A DNA stretch of 64,000 nt from Frateuria defendens (GCF_001182895.1 NZ_LFQR01000048.1:1-64000), one strand, 5' to 3'; positions 46,603 to 57,374 are shown, counted from the stretch's first letter. Program-made: numbers and translations. The notes: generated from the sequence alone by a model not told the origin.

Positions 46603-47612
46603 GCGAGGTCGGGCCGGCCGAGGTCGCGGCCGGCCACGCGCCGCTTCAGCAGTTCGACGAAGGCGCCCAGCTCGTGGTGGCGGCTGGCCACGCGGACCAC
46701 GTAGTCGTACACGCGCGGCAGGTCGGCCAGGTAGCCGAGCTTGCCGTCGCGGTAGTACAGGCGGCAGAAGAGGCCGAGCACCTTGATGTGGCGCTGCAGG
46801 CCGGCGAGGTCGAACCAGCGCATGAAGCGCGCGTGGTCCACTTCGGTGCCGATCAGGTGGGTGGCCTTCAGGCGCAGCCGGTAGCTCTCGACCCAGCCGT
46901 CGATACGTTCCTCGTCCCAGGCGACGTAGGCGTCGCGCAGCAGCGAGGCGAGGTCGTAGGTGAGCGGCCCGACCAACGCACCCTGGAAGTCGATGATGCC
47001 CGGGCCGCCGCGCTCCAGCACCAGCAGGTTGCGGCTGTGGTAGTCGCGGTGCACGAAGCCCTGCGGCTGTTCCAGCGCGTTGTCCAGCAGCACGCGGAAG
47101 GCGGCCTCCAGCACGTCCCACTCGCCGGCGTCCGGCAGCCGGCCGAGGTGCCGGCCGAGGAACCACTCCGGCATGATCTCCAGCTCGCGGCTGAGGAAGG
47201 CGTAGTCGTAGGGCGGCAGGCCGCGCACGTCCGCGTGCGCCTGCATGCGCAGCAGCGCGTCCATGGCCTCGCCGTAGAGGCGGTCCGCGCTGTGGGCGTC
47301 GAGCGCGGACAGGTACAGCCGCGAACCCAGGTCCTCGATCAGCAGGAAGCCTTGTTCCAGGTCCTGCGCGTAGATCGCCGGCACGTGCAGCCCGGCGGCG
47401 GCCAGGCGCGCGCCGATCTCCACCCACGGGCGCGGGTCCTCCTGCGCGGGCGGGGAGTCCATCACGATCAGGCTGCGGCCCTGGCTGGCGCCGCGCCAGT
47501 AGCTGCGGAAGCTGGCGTCGCTGGAGGCCGGCTCGAGGGCCAGCGCCGGGTCGCCGGTGGCGGTGCGGGCCCAGGCCAGGCGGGCCGTGGCGCGTTCGTT
47601 GGCAGCTTGCAT
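46599..47612 (-). CDS. amgK: N-acetylmuramate/N-acetylglucosamine anomeric kinase
   Basis: AmgK phosphorylates MurNAc or GlcNAc at C1, feeding MurU. The 337-residue aminoglycoside-phosphotransferase fold has the catalytic loop FVHRDYHSRNLLV, metal-binding GIIDFQGALVGPLTYDLASLL and FRSYWRG near the N-terminus, as in AmgK. Gene order and overlap with murU support the assignment over an antibiotic kinase. The start ATG is at 47612. Confidence 0.92.
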   Translation of the reverse strand: MQAANERATARLAWARTATGDPALALEPASSDASFRSYWRGASQGRSLIVMDSPPAQEDPRPWVEIGARLAAAGLHVPAIYAQDLEQGFLLIEDLGSRLYLSALDAHSADRLYGEAMDALLRMQAHADVRGLPPYDYAFLSRELEIMPEWFLGRHLGRLPDAGEWDVLEAAFRVLLDNALEQPQGFVHRDYHSRNLLVLERGGPGIIDFQGALVGPLTYDLASLLRDAYVAWDEERIDGWVESYRLRLKATHLIGTEVDHARFMRWFDLAGLQRHIKVLGLFCRLYYRDGKLGYLADLPRVYDYVVRVASRHHELGAFVELLKRRVAGRDLGRPDLA

Positions 47613-48417
47613 GCGGTCGGGAGCGGGGACGATACGATCAAGCTTAGTACGACGGCCGAAGCCCCGTCATGCCGGTCTGGCCGCTGTCCGGCAGGCCGCG
47701 CGCCGGATGGGCGGCAGTGCCGCGAGGCCGGGCGTGCGTCGGGGGCCGGGGGCCTCGCCGGCGGCGCGGACATGTGCGCATCGGCATCGGCATCGGTGTC
47801 GCGGATCGCACATTCCTTCAGGGCGTCGCGCGGGGTCTTTCCGGGGCTTGGTCCGCGACCCGGTTATAGCTGTGATGACAAGCATTGGCGCAGCCTCGCA
47901 GGATGTTGCGTGGTGATTTGTCGCATCGGCTCGACAGTCGTTAGGTAAATGTGGTGATCTCGCTATCGAGACGTTGACAAGTTTGGCCGTCCATTTCGCG
48001 GCCGGGCTTGCTCATGGGGCGCCTTGAATCCTGCGTTTTTCCAGTCATGGAACGAGTCCGATCGGCGGAGCAAGGCCGGTCGCGGGCGCGTGCGCCTTCG
48101 TGTCCGCGAGTGCGAAGCGCCGGTGAGGAGCCGCCCCGTGCCGGCGGCGCCGGGGCGCAGGGCGCGGCAAGGCATCGGAACAACCGTCCTGGGTTGGACA
48201 AGCGAGACGACCCGTCCGGGCCAGCGTGGGGACGCGGCGGATGGGGACGGGGCAGGCGGTCGGACGAACCTGCCCAAGAGGCGCGGAGCGCTCCGGAGGG
48301 AATCGGGTGTTCGTGCCATGGCCGTCCAGACGGCCAGTCGAAACTGGTGAACAGAACGCTTGCGAGGGGAATTTTTGAATGCCTGGTTTCAGTGGAATCA
48401 ACGTGGTGGGGAGCGAG
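47613..48417. other. Long non-coding gap before the TonB receptor
   Basis: I see no convincing gene in these 805 bases; possible frames on both strands lack protein character. TTGACA at 47974-47979 has no good -10 partner. The gap should contain the divergent promoters of amgK and of the receptor operon, and possibly a long leader, but no riboswitch-like fold was recognisable by eye. Confidence 0.4.
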
Positions 48418-51027
48418 ATGAAGAAACGTCCGACTTTTTCGCAGTTGTCGGCGGCGGTGCTGCTGGCGCTGTCGCAGTGGGCCGTCGCGGGGAGCGCGCT
48501 GGCGGATGACAAGGCCGACGTGGCGGCCGACCCGAAGAAGACCAGCAACATGCAGACGGTGACGGTGACCACCGGCACGCACTCGAGCGAGCGCACCGCC
48601 AGCACCTCGCTGGCACCGGTGGACGTGCTCTCCGCCGAGGCGCTCAAGAGCACCGGTGCCACCGACGTGGCCACCGCGCTGTCGCGCCTGGAGCCGTCGC
48701 TGAACTTCCCGCTCTACGCGGGCTCGGACGCCTCCGGCTCGCAGCGCCCGATGTCCATGCGCGGCCTGTCGCCGGACCTGGTGCTGGTGCTGGTGGACGG
48801 CAAGCGCTACCACACCCCTTCCTACATCAACACCAGCGGCCAGGGCTACGGCACCGCGCCGGTGGACTTCCAGACCCTGCCGCTGTCGGCGGTGGACCAC
48901 ATCGAGGTGCTGCGCGACGGCGCCGCCGCGCTGTACGGCTCCGACGCCATCGCCGGCGTGGTCAACGTGGTGCTGAAGAAGGGCGCCAAGGGCGGCGCGC
49001 TCGACTTCACCGGCGGCCAGTACAGCGCCGGCGACGGCCGCAAGTACCTCGGTTCGGCCAACTTCGGCCTGCCGCTGGGCGACAAGGGCTGGGTGCGCTT
49101 CGACGCCGAGAAGGGCTACGACGGCCGCATCAGCCGCAGCCAGCCGAACATCTTCGCGCCCGAGATCGGCTCGCCGGGCCAGGGCAGCACGCCGAGCGTG
49201 CAGCACAAGAGCTTCAACCTCAACGGCAGCTACAACATCACCTCGAACCTCGAACTGTACTTCATGGCGGTGAACACCTGGCGCGACAGCGTGGCCAAGA
49301 TGAACTACCGCTACCCCTACCTGCGCTACCGGGACTACAGCAGCAGGCAGATCGGCTCCCCGGCCAACGGCTACGTGGGCTACCCGGAGTGGGCGCTGTA
49401 CCCGCAGGGCTACAACCCGGCGCTGGAGAACAAGACCCAGGACAACGAACTGGTGCTCGGCCTGCGCGGCGAGATCGGCGACGGCTGGCGCTGGGACGTG
49501 GGCGCCAACTATGGCCGCAACAAGCTCTCCATGTACACCGTGGGCAGCATCAACCGCGCCTACTACCAGGACTTCGGCACCAACCCCAACGGCGGCGACT
49601 TCTACGACGGCACCTTCCGCAACAAGCAGCAGGTGCTGACGGCCGACATCACCAAGGACTTCAGCCTCTCCTGGCTGCCCAACTCGGTGACGTTGGCCTT
49701 CGGCGCCCAGTACCTGCGCGAGACCTATAGCCTGGATGCGGGCGACGTGGCCTCCTACTACGCCACCACCACCCGCGGCACCGCGCCCAACTCGGGCGTG
49801 CCACAGGCCGGCGCCCAGGGCTACTCGGGCTACAGCCCGCAGTCGGCCGGTGACTGGGGCCGCCACAGCGTGGCCGGCTACGTGAGCCTGGAGACCAACC
49901 TCACCGACAAGCTGGGCGTATCGCTGGCCGGCCGCCACGAGAAGTACTCCGACTTCGGACGCACCACCAACGGCGCGCTGTCGCTGCGCTACGACTTCAC
50001 CGACAACTTCGCGCTGCGCGGGTCGGTGTCCTCGGGCTTCAAGGCGCCGTCGCTGGCGCAGTCCTACTACTCGGTGGTGGTGTCCACCAGCTACACGGTG
50101 GAGCAGGGCGTGCCGGTGGCCGGCCTCTACAACGGCGGCATCTTCCCGGTCACCAACGCGCTGGCGCAGACCCTGGGCGCGCGGCCGCTCAAGCCCGAGA
50201 AGTCGAACAACTACTCCCTCGGCATGGTGTGGAGCCCGATCGACAACCTCAACCTGACCCTGGACGTGTACCAGATCGACATCAGCGACCGCATCACGCT
50301 ATCCGGCTCGATCCCCACGGTGTCGGCGAGCTACCCGGGCTACAGCAGCTACATCCAGAACATCCTGGCCCAGCACGGCGACTACGCCAGCTACGCCTCG
50401 GTGCAGTACATGATGAACGGCTTCGACACCCGCACCCGCGGCGCGGACCTGGTGGCCGACTACGACTACGCCTTCGCCAACGGCGGCAACCTGCGCAGCA
50501 CGCTGAGCTTCAACGTCACCGGCAACAAGGTCACCGGCTACAACTCCATCCCGCCGAGCCTGGCGGCGGTGCAGGCGCAGTTCCCCAACGTGCCCTTGAC
50601 CAGCCGGCTGTATTCGCGTTCCCTTATCAAAGGGGTGTACGAACACGGCGGGCCGAACAGCAAGCTGGTTCTCAACGAGAACTACAGCCAGGGGCCCTGG
50701 TCGTTCAACGCCACGCTGACCCGTTACGGCGCGGTGACCCGCTACGCCGATGCCGGCCACGCGGGCAGGACGACCACGCCGCTGTATCCGAACGGACTCA
50801 ACACCACGTTCGACCAGCGCTATGGCGCGCGCTGGCTGCTGGACCTGGCGGCCACGTACAACCACGACCGCTGGAGCTTCACGCTGGGCGCGGACAACGT
50901 GTTCAACACCTACCCGGAGAAGAACAGCTACTACAACAACCAGACCAACCAGATGCCGTACCCGACCATGTCGCCGTTCGGCTTCTTCGGCGCCTACGTG
51001 TATGGCAAGGTGGGCTACCACTGGTAA
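48418..51027 (+). CDS. TonB-dependent receptor
   Basis: This 869-residue outer-membrane active transporter has a signal peptide (SAAVLLALSQWAVAGSALA), then a possible TonB box near MQTVTVTTG. The plug domain has RPMSMRGLSPDLVLVLVDGKRY and IEVLRDGAAALYGSDAIAGVVNVVLKKG. A 22-strand-type barrel follows, with SSGFKAPSLAQ and LKPEKSNNYSLGMVW. It ends VYGKVGYHW with an aromatic C-terminus. ATG 48418 follows GGGGAGCGAG. Substrate is unknown; its place in front of an amine oxidase, cytochrome c and RidA suggests uptake of the amine-containing compound or peptide they act on. Confidence 0.93.
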   Translation: MKKRPTFSQLSAAVLLALSQWAVAGSALADDKADVAADPKKTSNMQTVTVTTGTHSSERTASTSLAPVDVLSAEALKSTGATDVATALSRLEPSLNFPLYAGSDASGSQRPMSMRGLSPDLVLVLVDGKRYHTPSYINTSGQGYGTAPVDFQTLPLSAVDHIEVLRDGAAALYGSDAIAGVVNVVLKKGAKGGALDFTGGQYSAGDGRKYLGSANFGLPLGDKGWVRFDAEKGYDGRISRSQPNIFAPEIGSPGQGSTPSVQHKSFNLNGSYNITSNLELYFMAVNTWRDSVAKMNYRYPYLRYRDYSSRQIGSPANGYVGYPEWALYPQGYNPALENKTQDNELVLGLRGEIGDGWRWDVGANYGRNKLSMYTVGSINRAYYQDFGTNPNGGDFYDGTFRNKQQVLTADITKDFSLSWLPNSVTLAFGAQYLRETYSLDAGDVASYYATTTRGTAPNSGVPQAGAQGYSGYSPQSAGDWGRHSVAGYVSLETNLTDKLGVSLAGRHEKYSDFGRTTNGALSLRYDFTDNFALRGSVSSGFKAPSLAQSYYSVVVSTSYTVEQGVPVAGLYNGGIFPVTNALAQTLGARPLKPEKSNNYSLGMVWSPIDNLNLTLDVYQIDISDRITLSGSIPTVSASYPGYSSYIQNILAQHGDYASYASVQYMMNGFDTRTRGADLVADYDYAFANGGNLRSTLSFNVTGNKVTGYNSIPPSLAAVQAQFPNVPLTSRLYSRSLIKGVYEHGGPNSKLVLNENYSQGPWSFNATLTRYGAVTRYADAGHAGRTTTPLYPNGLNTTFDQRYGARWLLDLAATYNHDRWSFTLGADNVFNTYPEKNSYYNNQTNQMPYPTMSPFGFFGAYVYGKVGYHW

Positions 51028-51126
51028 GGGGGGCGACAGCAGTATCGTTCCAGCGCAGCCCCGGCCCTGCCGGGGCTGCTTCAACACAAAAAGGGGTTCA
51101 AAAGTGGCACGTTTGAAACGGGGCGC

Positions 51127-52740
51127 ATGTTGATGGGTACGGATGGCTGTCGTTCGATGACGCGCCGCGACCTGCTGAGGATGATCGGCGTCACGGCAGG
51201 CAGCGCGGCGATGTACCAGGCGATGAGCAGCCTGGGTTTTGCGGCGGAATCCACCTTCCGCCAGCCGGCCGGATTGCAGGGCGCGCCCAAGGGCGCCTCG
51301 GTACTGGTCCTCGGCGCCGGCATCGCCGGCATGGTGGCGGCCTACGAGCTGCGCAAGGCCGGCTACAAGGTGCAGGTGCTCGAGTACAACGCCCGCGCCG
51401 GCGGCCGCAACTGGACCATCCACAGCGGCGATACCTATACCGAGCTGGGCGGCTTCACCCAGCACTGCAAGTTCGATCCGGGCCTGTACATCAACCCCGG
51501 TCCGTGGCGGCTCCCCTACCACCACCACGGCATCCTCCATTACTGCAAGGTGCTCGGCGTACCGCTCGAGGCCTTCGTGCAGGTCAACTACAACGCCTAC
51601 GTGCACAGCAGCAAGGCGTTCGGCGGCAAGCCGCAGCGCTTCCGCAACATGCGCGCGGACTACCACGGCCACGTGGCCGAGCTGCTCGCCAAGGCCACCA
51701 ACACCCGCAAGCTCGACCAGCTGGTCGACAAGGAAGACCAGGAGAAGCTGCTCGCCTCGCTGCGCGAGTGGGGCGCGCTCGACAAGAACTACGCCTACGT
51801 GAAGGGCGAGACCAGCAGCAACCGCCGCGGCTACGAGAAGGAGCCGGGCGGCGGCCTCACCGCGCGGCCGGTGACATCCGAGCCGATGTCCTTCAAGGAC
51901 GTGCTCGGCTCGGGCCTGTGGGCGATGCTGCCGGTGGGCGACAACTACGAGATGCAGACCACGCTGTTCCAGCCGGTGGGCGGCATGGGGCAGATCGGCC
52001 AGGCCTTCGCGCGTGAGCTGGGGCCGCTGATCCGCTACAACGCCAAGGTCATCGACATCCACCAGGACGAGAGCGGCGTCACCGCCACCTACGAGGACAC
52101 CACCAAGCCGGGCAGCAAGCTCACCGCCCGCGCCGACTGGTGCGTGAACACCATCCCGCTCTCCATCCTCGGCCAGATCCCGATGAACGTGGGCCAGCCG
52201 ATGGTGGACGCGATCAACGCGGTGCCGTACGCGGCCTCGATCAAGGTCGGCCTGCAGTTCAAGCGCCGCTTCTGGGAAGAGGACGAGCACATCTACGGCG
52301 GCATCAGCTACACCGACCTGCCGATCACCAACATCAGCTACCCGAGCACCGGCTACCACAGCCGCGGCAAGGGCGTGCTGCTGGGCGCCTACATCTGGGG
52401 CCTGGACGCAATGGAGTTCACCGCCATGCCGCCCGAGGAGCGCGTGCAGCGGGCGGTGGAGTACGGCAGCCAGATCCACCCGCAGTACAAGCAGGAGTTC
52501 GACAACGGCGTGGCCATGGCCTGGCACCGCTCGCCCTTCACCCTGGGCTGCTTCGGCCTGTGGTCGGAGGAGGCGCGCGCCAAGCACTACGACAACCTGT
52601 GCGCGGTCGACGGGCGCATCGTGCTCGCCGGCGAGCATGCGTCGTATATTCCTGCCTGGCAGGAGGGTGCGGTGACTTCCGCGCTGGACGCCATCGGCCG
52701 GCTGCACCAGCGCGCGCTCGCGGGAGGGGCCAAGGCATGA
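51127..52740 (+). CDS. Tat-exported flavin amine oxidase/dehydrogenase
   Basis: This 537-residue FAD enzyme is of the monoamine oxidase/L-amino-acid oxidase family. The N-terminus has a twin-arginine signal (TRRDLLRMIG and a hydrophobic Ala/Gly stretch), so it is folded with FAD before export to the periplasm. The dinucleotide motif VLVLGAGIAGMVAAYELRKAGY and the downstream ARAGGRN are classic. The C-terminal FAD motif is IVLAGEHASYIPAWQEGAVTSALDAI. The start is ATG 51127, or 51133. The next gene, a c-type cytochrome, overlaps its stop, which suggests electrons pass to cytochrome c rather than O2, as shown for the related NicA2. The substrate is unknown. Confidence 0.87.
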   Translation: MLMGTDGCRSMTRRDLLRMIGVTAGSAAMYQAMSSLGFAAESTFRQPAGLQGAPKGASVLVLGAGIAGMVAAYELRKAGYKVQVLEYNARAGGRNWTIHSGDTYTELGGFTQHCKFDPGLYINPGPWRLPYHHHGILHYCKVLGVPLEAFVQVNYNAYVHSSKAFGGKPQRFRNMRADYHGHVAELLAKATNTRKLDQLVDKEDQEKLLASLREWGALDKNYAYVKGETSSNRRGYEKEPGGGLTARPVTSEPMSFKDVLGSGLWAMLPVGDNYEMQTTLFQPVGGMGQIGQAFARELGPLIRYNAKVIDIHQDESGVTATYEDTTKPGSKLTARADWCVNTIPLSILGQIPMNVGQPMVDAINAVPYAASIKVGLQFKRRFWEEDEHIYGGISYTDLPITNISYPSTGYHSRGKGVLLGAYIWGLDAMEFTAMPPEERVQRAVEYGSQIHPQYKQEFDNGVAMAWHRSPFTLGCFGLWSEEARAKHYDNLCAVDGRIVLAGEHASYIPAWQEGAVTSALDAIGRLHQRALAGGAKA

Positions 52741-53207
52741 AGACGAACCGTTCACTCGCAGGGCGTGCCGCGCTGGCGCTCGGCCTGGCGTTCGGCCTCG
52801 GCGCGGCCGGGGCGGCGCAGGCGGACAGCGCCGGCATCTACAACGCCTCCACCCTCAAGACCGCCAACGGCGAGCAGATCTACACCCACATCTGCCAGGG
52901 CTGCCACATGCCCGACGGCAAGGGCGCGGTGGGCGCGGGGCGCTACCCCAACTTCGCCGGCAACCCGGCGGTGGTCTCCGCGCCGTACCTGGCGCTCACC
53001 GTGCTGCACGGGCGCCGCGACATGCCCGCCTTCGCCGAGCGCCCGGGTACGGGCGGCAAGGCCTTCGGCATCGTCACGCTGACCGACGAGCAGGTGGCGA
53101 GCGTGGTCAACTACATCCGCTCGCACTTCGGCAACAGCTACACGGACAGCATCAGCACGGCGGACGTCACGGCGGACGTCACGGCGCTGCGCCAGCCGCC
53201 GCACTGA
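52737..53207 (+). CDS. Periplasmic c-type cytochrome
   Basis: This 156-residue class I cytochrome c has a signal peptide (ALALGLAFGLGAAGAAQA), a single haem-binding CQGCH (53-57), and a likely axial Met in RRDMPAF (about 96). NYIRSHFG is the typical C-terminal helix. Its ATG overlaps the stop of the amine oxidase gene (ATGA), the strongest sign of a working pair. It would take electrons from the flavoenzyme and deliver them to the respiratory chain. Confidence 0.9.
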   Translation: MKTNRSLAGRAALALGLAFGLGAAGAAQADSAGIYNASTLKTANGEQIYTHICQGCHMPDGKGAVGAGRYPNFAGNPAVVSAPYLALTVLHGRRDMPAFAERPGTGGKAFGIVTLTDEQVASVVNYIRSHFGNSYTDSISTADVTADVTALRQPPH

Positions 53208-53255
53208 CCGCCGCACCGGCCGGTTTCCACCCCCAACCCACACAAGGAATTTCCC

Positions 53256-53750
53256 ATGCGCAAGCTCGCCTTCCCCGCCCTCTCGCTGCTGATGCTCGCG
53301 CCGCTCGCCGCCGGCGCGGCGGACGTGACCCGCTACAAGATCCCCAACAGCAAGTACCCGATCGCCGCCGCCGTCGAAGTGCCGGCGGGCAAGGCCGTGG
53401 TCTACCTGAGCGGCCAGATGGCCTCCATGCCGAAGGACGCCAAGGGCGCCAACGCCCCGGCCGAGGTGCTCGACACCAAGGCGCAGACCGTCGGCGCGCT
53501 CAACAACATCAAGAAGCAGCTGGAAGCCATGCACCTCACCATGGGTGACGTGGTGAAGATGCAGGTGTTCCTGGTGGCCGACAAGAACAAGGAAGGCAAG
53601 CTCGACTTCGCCGGCTTCATGGAAGGCTACAGCCAGTTCTTCGGCACCAAGGAACAGCCCAACCTGCCGTCGCGCTCGGCCATGCAGGTGGCCGCGCTGG
53701 TGAACCCGTCGGCGCTGGTGGAGATCGAGGTGATGGCGGTTCGTCCGTAA
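53256..53750 (+). CDS. RidA-family protein with signal peptide
   Basis: RidA proteins hydrolyse reactive imines and enamines to ketones and ammonia. The 164 residues have an N-terminal signal (LAFPALSLLMLAPLAAGA), so this one is exported; ordinary RidA is cytoplasmic. The RidA core has VVYLSGQMA, TKAQTVGALNNIKKQL, VKMQVFL and the C-terminal PSRSAMQVAALVNPSALVEIEVMAV, with Arg140 at the position of the catalytic Arg105. It follows the cytochrome gene by 48 bases. Amine oxidation yields an imine, so it may finish the reaction in the periplasm. Confidence 0.87.
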   Translation: MRKLAFPALSLLMLAPLAAGAADVTRYKIPNSKYPIAAAVEVPAGKAVVYLSGQMASMPKDAKGANAPAEVLDTKAQTVGALNNIKKQLEAMHLTMGDVVKMQVFLVADKNKEGKLDFAGFMEGYSQFFGTKEQPNLPSRSAMQVAALVNPSALVEIEVMAVRP

Positions 53751-53806
53751 GCCTCGCCTGATCGCGGCGGCGGAGCGCGGCCTGGCCTGCGCTTCGCCAC
53801 CTGACG

Positions 53807-53843
53807 CCCTCTCCCCGCCGGGGAGAGGGTTGGGGTGAGGGGA
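53807..53843. repeat. CCCTCTCCCC inverted repeat, copy 2
   Basis: CCCTCTCCCC and GGGGAGAGGG form a 10-bp stem over GCC, followed by TTGGGGTGAGGGG, a layout common in GC-rich proteobacterial intergenic repeats. Related hairpins occur at 34430, 55456 and 62085. Confidence 0.6.
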
Positions 53844-53927
53844 CGCGGTCGCCATGCCCCAGCTTCGGGCGAGCTTCATCGCGAGCACCGGTTTCTCACC
53901 CCGGTCTTCTCTTCGCTCTTCAAAGCC

Positions 53928-53945
53928 GGCGCCATCCATGGCGCC
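53928..53945. repeat. GGCCAT-like palindromic repeat
   Basis: GGCGCCATCCATGGCGCC is a perfect-arm palindrome resembling the copies at 10219, 13640, 37935 and 39888 but with GGCGCC ends. Confidence 0.5.
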
Positions 53946-54114
53946 CCCGCGTGCTCTGGAGGGGAGAGGAAGCAAAGCTCGTACTTCCCCCGAAGCGCTG
54001 CTGCCAAAGTCGAAATACGGCCCTCCTGCAGCGGCGCATTTCATCCCCTCCGATCGGCGCAGCCGCGCTCCGCAGCGTGTACGCTTGCCGCTTTGGCCTG
54101 CATCGGATCGCGCA

Positions 54115-55392
54115 ATGGACCTTTCCCCAGACCCCCACCTCGGCGTCATCGGCCTGGGCTACGTGGGGTTGCCGCTGGCGGTGGAGTTCGGCCGCCATTT
54201 CGACACCGTCGGCTTCGACATCCAGATCGCCCGCGTGGCCGAGCTGCGCGAAGGGCGCGACCATACGCTGGAGACGTCGGCCGAGCAGCTTGCCGCCGCC
54301 ACGCGCCTGCGCTTCAGCGACCGGGTGGAAGACCTCGCCGGCTGCAATGTCTATATCGTCACCGTGCCCACGCCGATCGACGAGGCGCAGCGGCCGGACC
54401 TCAAGCCCTTGGAAGCGGCCTGCCGCATGCTGGGCGGCCTGCTCAAGCGCGGCGACGTGGTGGTGTTCGAGTCCACCGTGTATCCCGGCACCACCGAGGA
54501 GGTGTGCGTGCCGATCCTGGAGGCCGGCTCGGGGCTGGCCTTCAATACCGATTTCTTCTGCGGCTACAGCCCGGAGCGCATCAACCCGGGCGAGCACGCG
54601 CGCCGCGTCACCGATATCGTCAAGCTCACCTCCGGCTCCACGCCCGAGACGGCCGAGCGGGTGGACGCGCTCTACCGCACCATCATCCGCGCCGGCACGC
54701 ACAAGACCTCCTCGATCCGCGTGGCCGAGTCGGCCAAGGTGATCGAGAACGTGCAGCGCGACGTCAACATCGCCCTGGTCAACGAGCTGGCGCTGATCTT
54801 CCACCGCCTGGGGATAGACACCGAGGAAGTGCTGGCCGCCGCCGGCACCAAGTGGAACTTCCTGCGCTTCCGGCCCGGCCTGGTGGGCGGGCACTGCATC
54901 GGCGTGGACCCGTACTACCTCACCCACAAGGCCGAGGTCACCGGCTACCACCCGGAGCTGATCCTGGCCGCGCGGCGCATCAACAGCCGCATGGGCACCT
55001 ACGTGGCCGACCGGGTGATCCGCCTGATGAGCGAGCGGCGCCTGCACATCGTGGACGCGCGCGTGCTGGTGCTCGGCTTCGCCTTCAAGGAGAACTGCCC
55101 GGACCTGCGCAACACGCGCGTGGTGGACATCGTGCGCGAGCTGGAATCCTCGCGCGCGCAGGTGGACGTGTACGACCCGTGGATCGACGCGGGCGAGGCC
55201 GAGCGCGAGTACCGCGTGCGGCCGGTCGCCGAGATCCCCGCGGGCGTCTACGACGCCGTGATCGTGGCGGTGGCCCACCGCGAGTTCGAGCGGTGGGGGC
55301 CCGAAAAAATCCGCGCCTACGGCAAGCCGGGCGCGGTCTTGTACGACGTGAAGTCGGTGCTGCCGCAGGACGCGGTGGACGGGCGCCTGTAG
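54115..55392 (+). CDS. UDP-N-acetyl-hexosamine 6-dehydrogenase (WbpO/TviB/VipA-like)
   Basis: This 425-residue nucleotide-sugar dehydrogenase oxidises a UDP-HexNAc to the uronic acid with NAD, for surface polysaccharide. It has GVIGLGYVGLPLAVEFG for NAD, TVPTPIDEAQRPDL, FESTVYPGTTEEVC, CGYSPERINPG and the catalytic Cys in LVGGHCIGVDPYYLTH, with LGFAFKENCPDLRNTRV in the C-domain. WbpO-type resemblance favours UDP-GalNAc/GlcNAc over UDP-glucose. No glycosyltransferase genes are adjacent. Confidence 0.88.
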   Translation: MDLSPDPHLGVIGLGYVGLPLAVEFGRHFDTVGFDIQIARVAELREGRDHTLETSAEQLAAATRLRFSDRVEDLAGCNVYIVTVPTPIDEAQRPDLKPLEAACRMLGGLLKRGDVVVFESTVYPGTTEEVCVPILEAGSGLAFNTDFFCGYSPERINPGEHARRVTDIVKLTSGSTPETAERVDALYRTIIRAGTHKTSSIRVAESAKVIENVQRDVNIALVNELALIFHRLGIDTEEVLAAAGTKWNFLRFRPGLVGGHCIGVDPYYLTHKAEVTGYHPELILAARRINSRMGTYVADRVIRLMSERRLHIVDARVLVLGFAFKENCPDLRNTRVVDIVRELESSRAQVDVYDPWIDAGEAEREYRVRPVAEIPAGVYDAVIVAVAHREFERWGPEKIRAYGKPGAVLYDVKSVLPQDAVDGRL

Positions 55393-55455
55393 CGCGCCGC
55401 ATGCCTCCCGCCGCGGATGGGGCGAAGCCTTGCGGTGGCGCTCCATCCCATCCGG

Positions 55456-55484
55456 CCCTCCCCGGCTACACGCCGGGGAGGGCC
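55456..55484. repeat. CCCTCCCC inverted repeat, copy 3
   Basis: CCCTCCCCGGC-TACAC-GCCGGGGAGGG is a strong hairpin with the TACA loop also seen at 34430. It lies between convergent genes and could act as a terminator. Confidence 0.6.
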
Positions 55485-55490
55485 TTGTCG

Positions 55491-57165
<1,675 letters not shown>

Positions 57166-57180
57166 CTAAAAACGTCGGCG

Positions 57181-57209
57181 GATGCTGCGCTACAGCATCT
57201 TGCGTGCCA
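57181..57209 (-). promoter_or_regulatory. Sigma-54 promoter of glnK-amtB
   Basis: On the minus strand TGGCACG-CAAG-ATGC matches the -24/-12 consensus TGGCACG-N4-TTGC at all but one base, with correct GG-GC spacing. GATGCTG-CGCTA-CAGCATC (57181-57199), a perfect inverted repeat, overlaps the -12 box and probable start. An NtrC half-site (TGGTGC, 57306-57311) lies about 100 bases upstream. Confidence 0.75.
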
Positions 57210-57362
57210 GCCGGCGCAGTCGGCCGCCAAGGCAGGCGCCAGGCGGTTTCCGGGGCCTTGCCGGTCACCGTATTGCATGGATGAGGTGCGCCGCTTGTTC
57301 GCTGGTGGTGCAATGGGAGGGCGTGCCCCCGGGGCTTCATTGACCGCCCCCGGCGCAATCTG

Positions 57363-57374
57363 TACCATTTTGGT
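57363..57374 (+). promoter_or_regulatory. Possible Rrf2-type operator in front of suf
   Basis: TACCATTTTGGT has ACCA/TGGT half-sites and lies 30 bases before the start of the Rrf2-family regulator gene. Self-repression through an IscR-like site would be expected, but the match is weak. Confidence 0.3.

Larger units (their letters stand above)
53751..54114. other. Gap with two repeat elements
   Basis: No gene is seen. It contains CCCTCTCCCC-GCC-GGGGAGAGGG (53807-53829) followed by TTGGGGTGAGGGG, and a GGCCAT-type palindrome at 53928-53945. Confidence 0.5.

Noticed and set aside
46599-47612. Aminoglycoside-resistance phosphotransferase
   Set aside because: The fold is shared, but the overlap with murU and the length and sequence match AmgK of peptidoglycan recycling.
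48045-48674. 209-codon minus-strand gene upstream of the TonB receptor
   Set aside because: It runs into the receptor's signal peptide and plug on the opposite strand, and has Ser/Arg-rich shadow composition with no recognisable domain.
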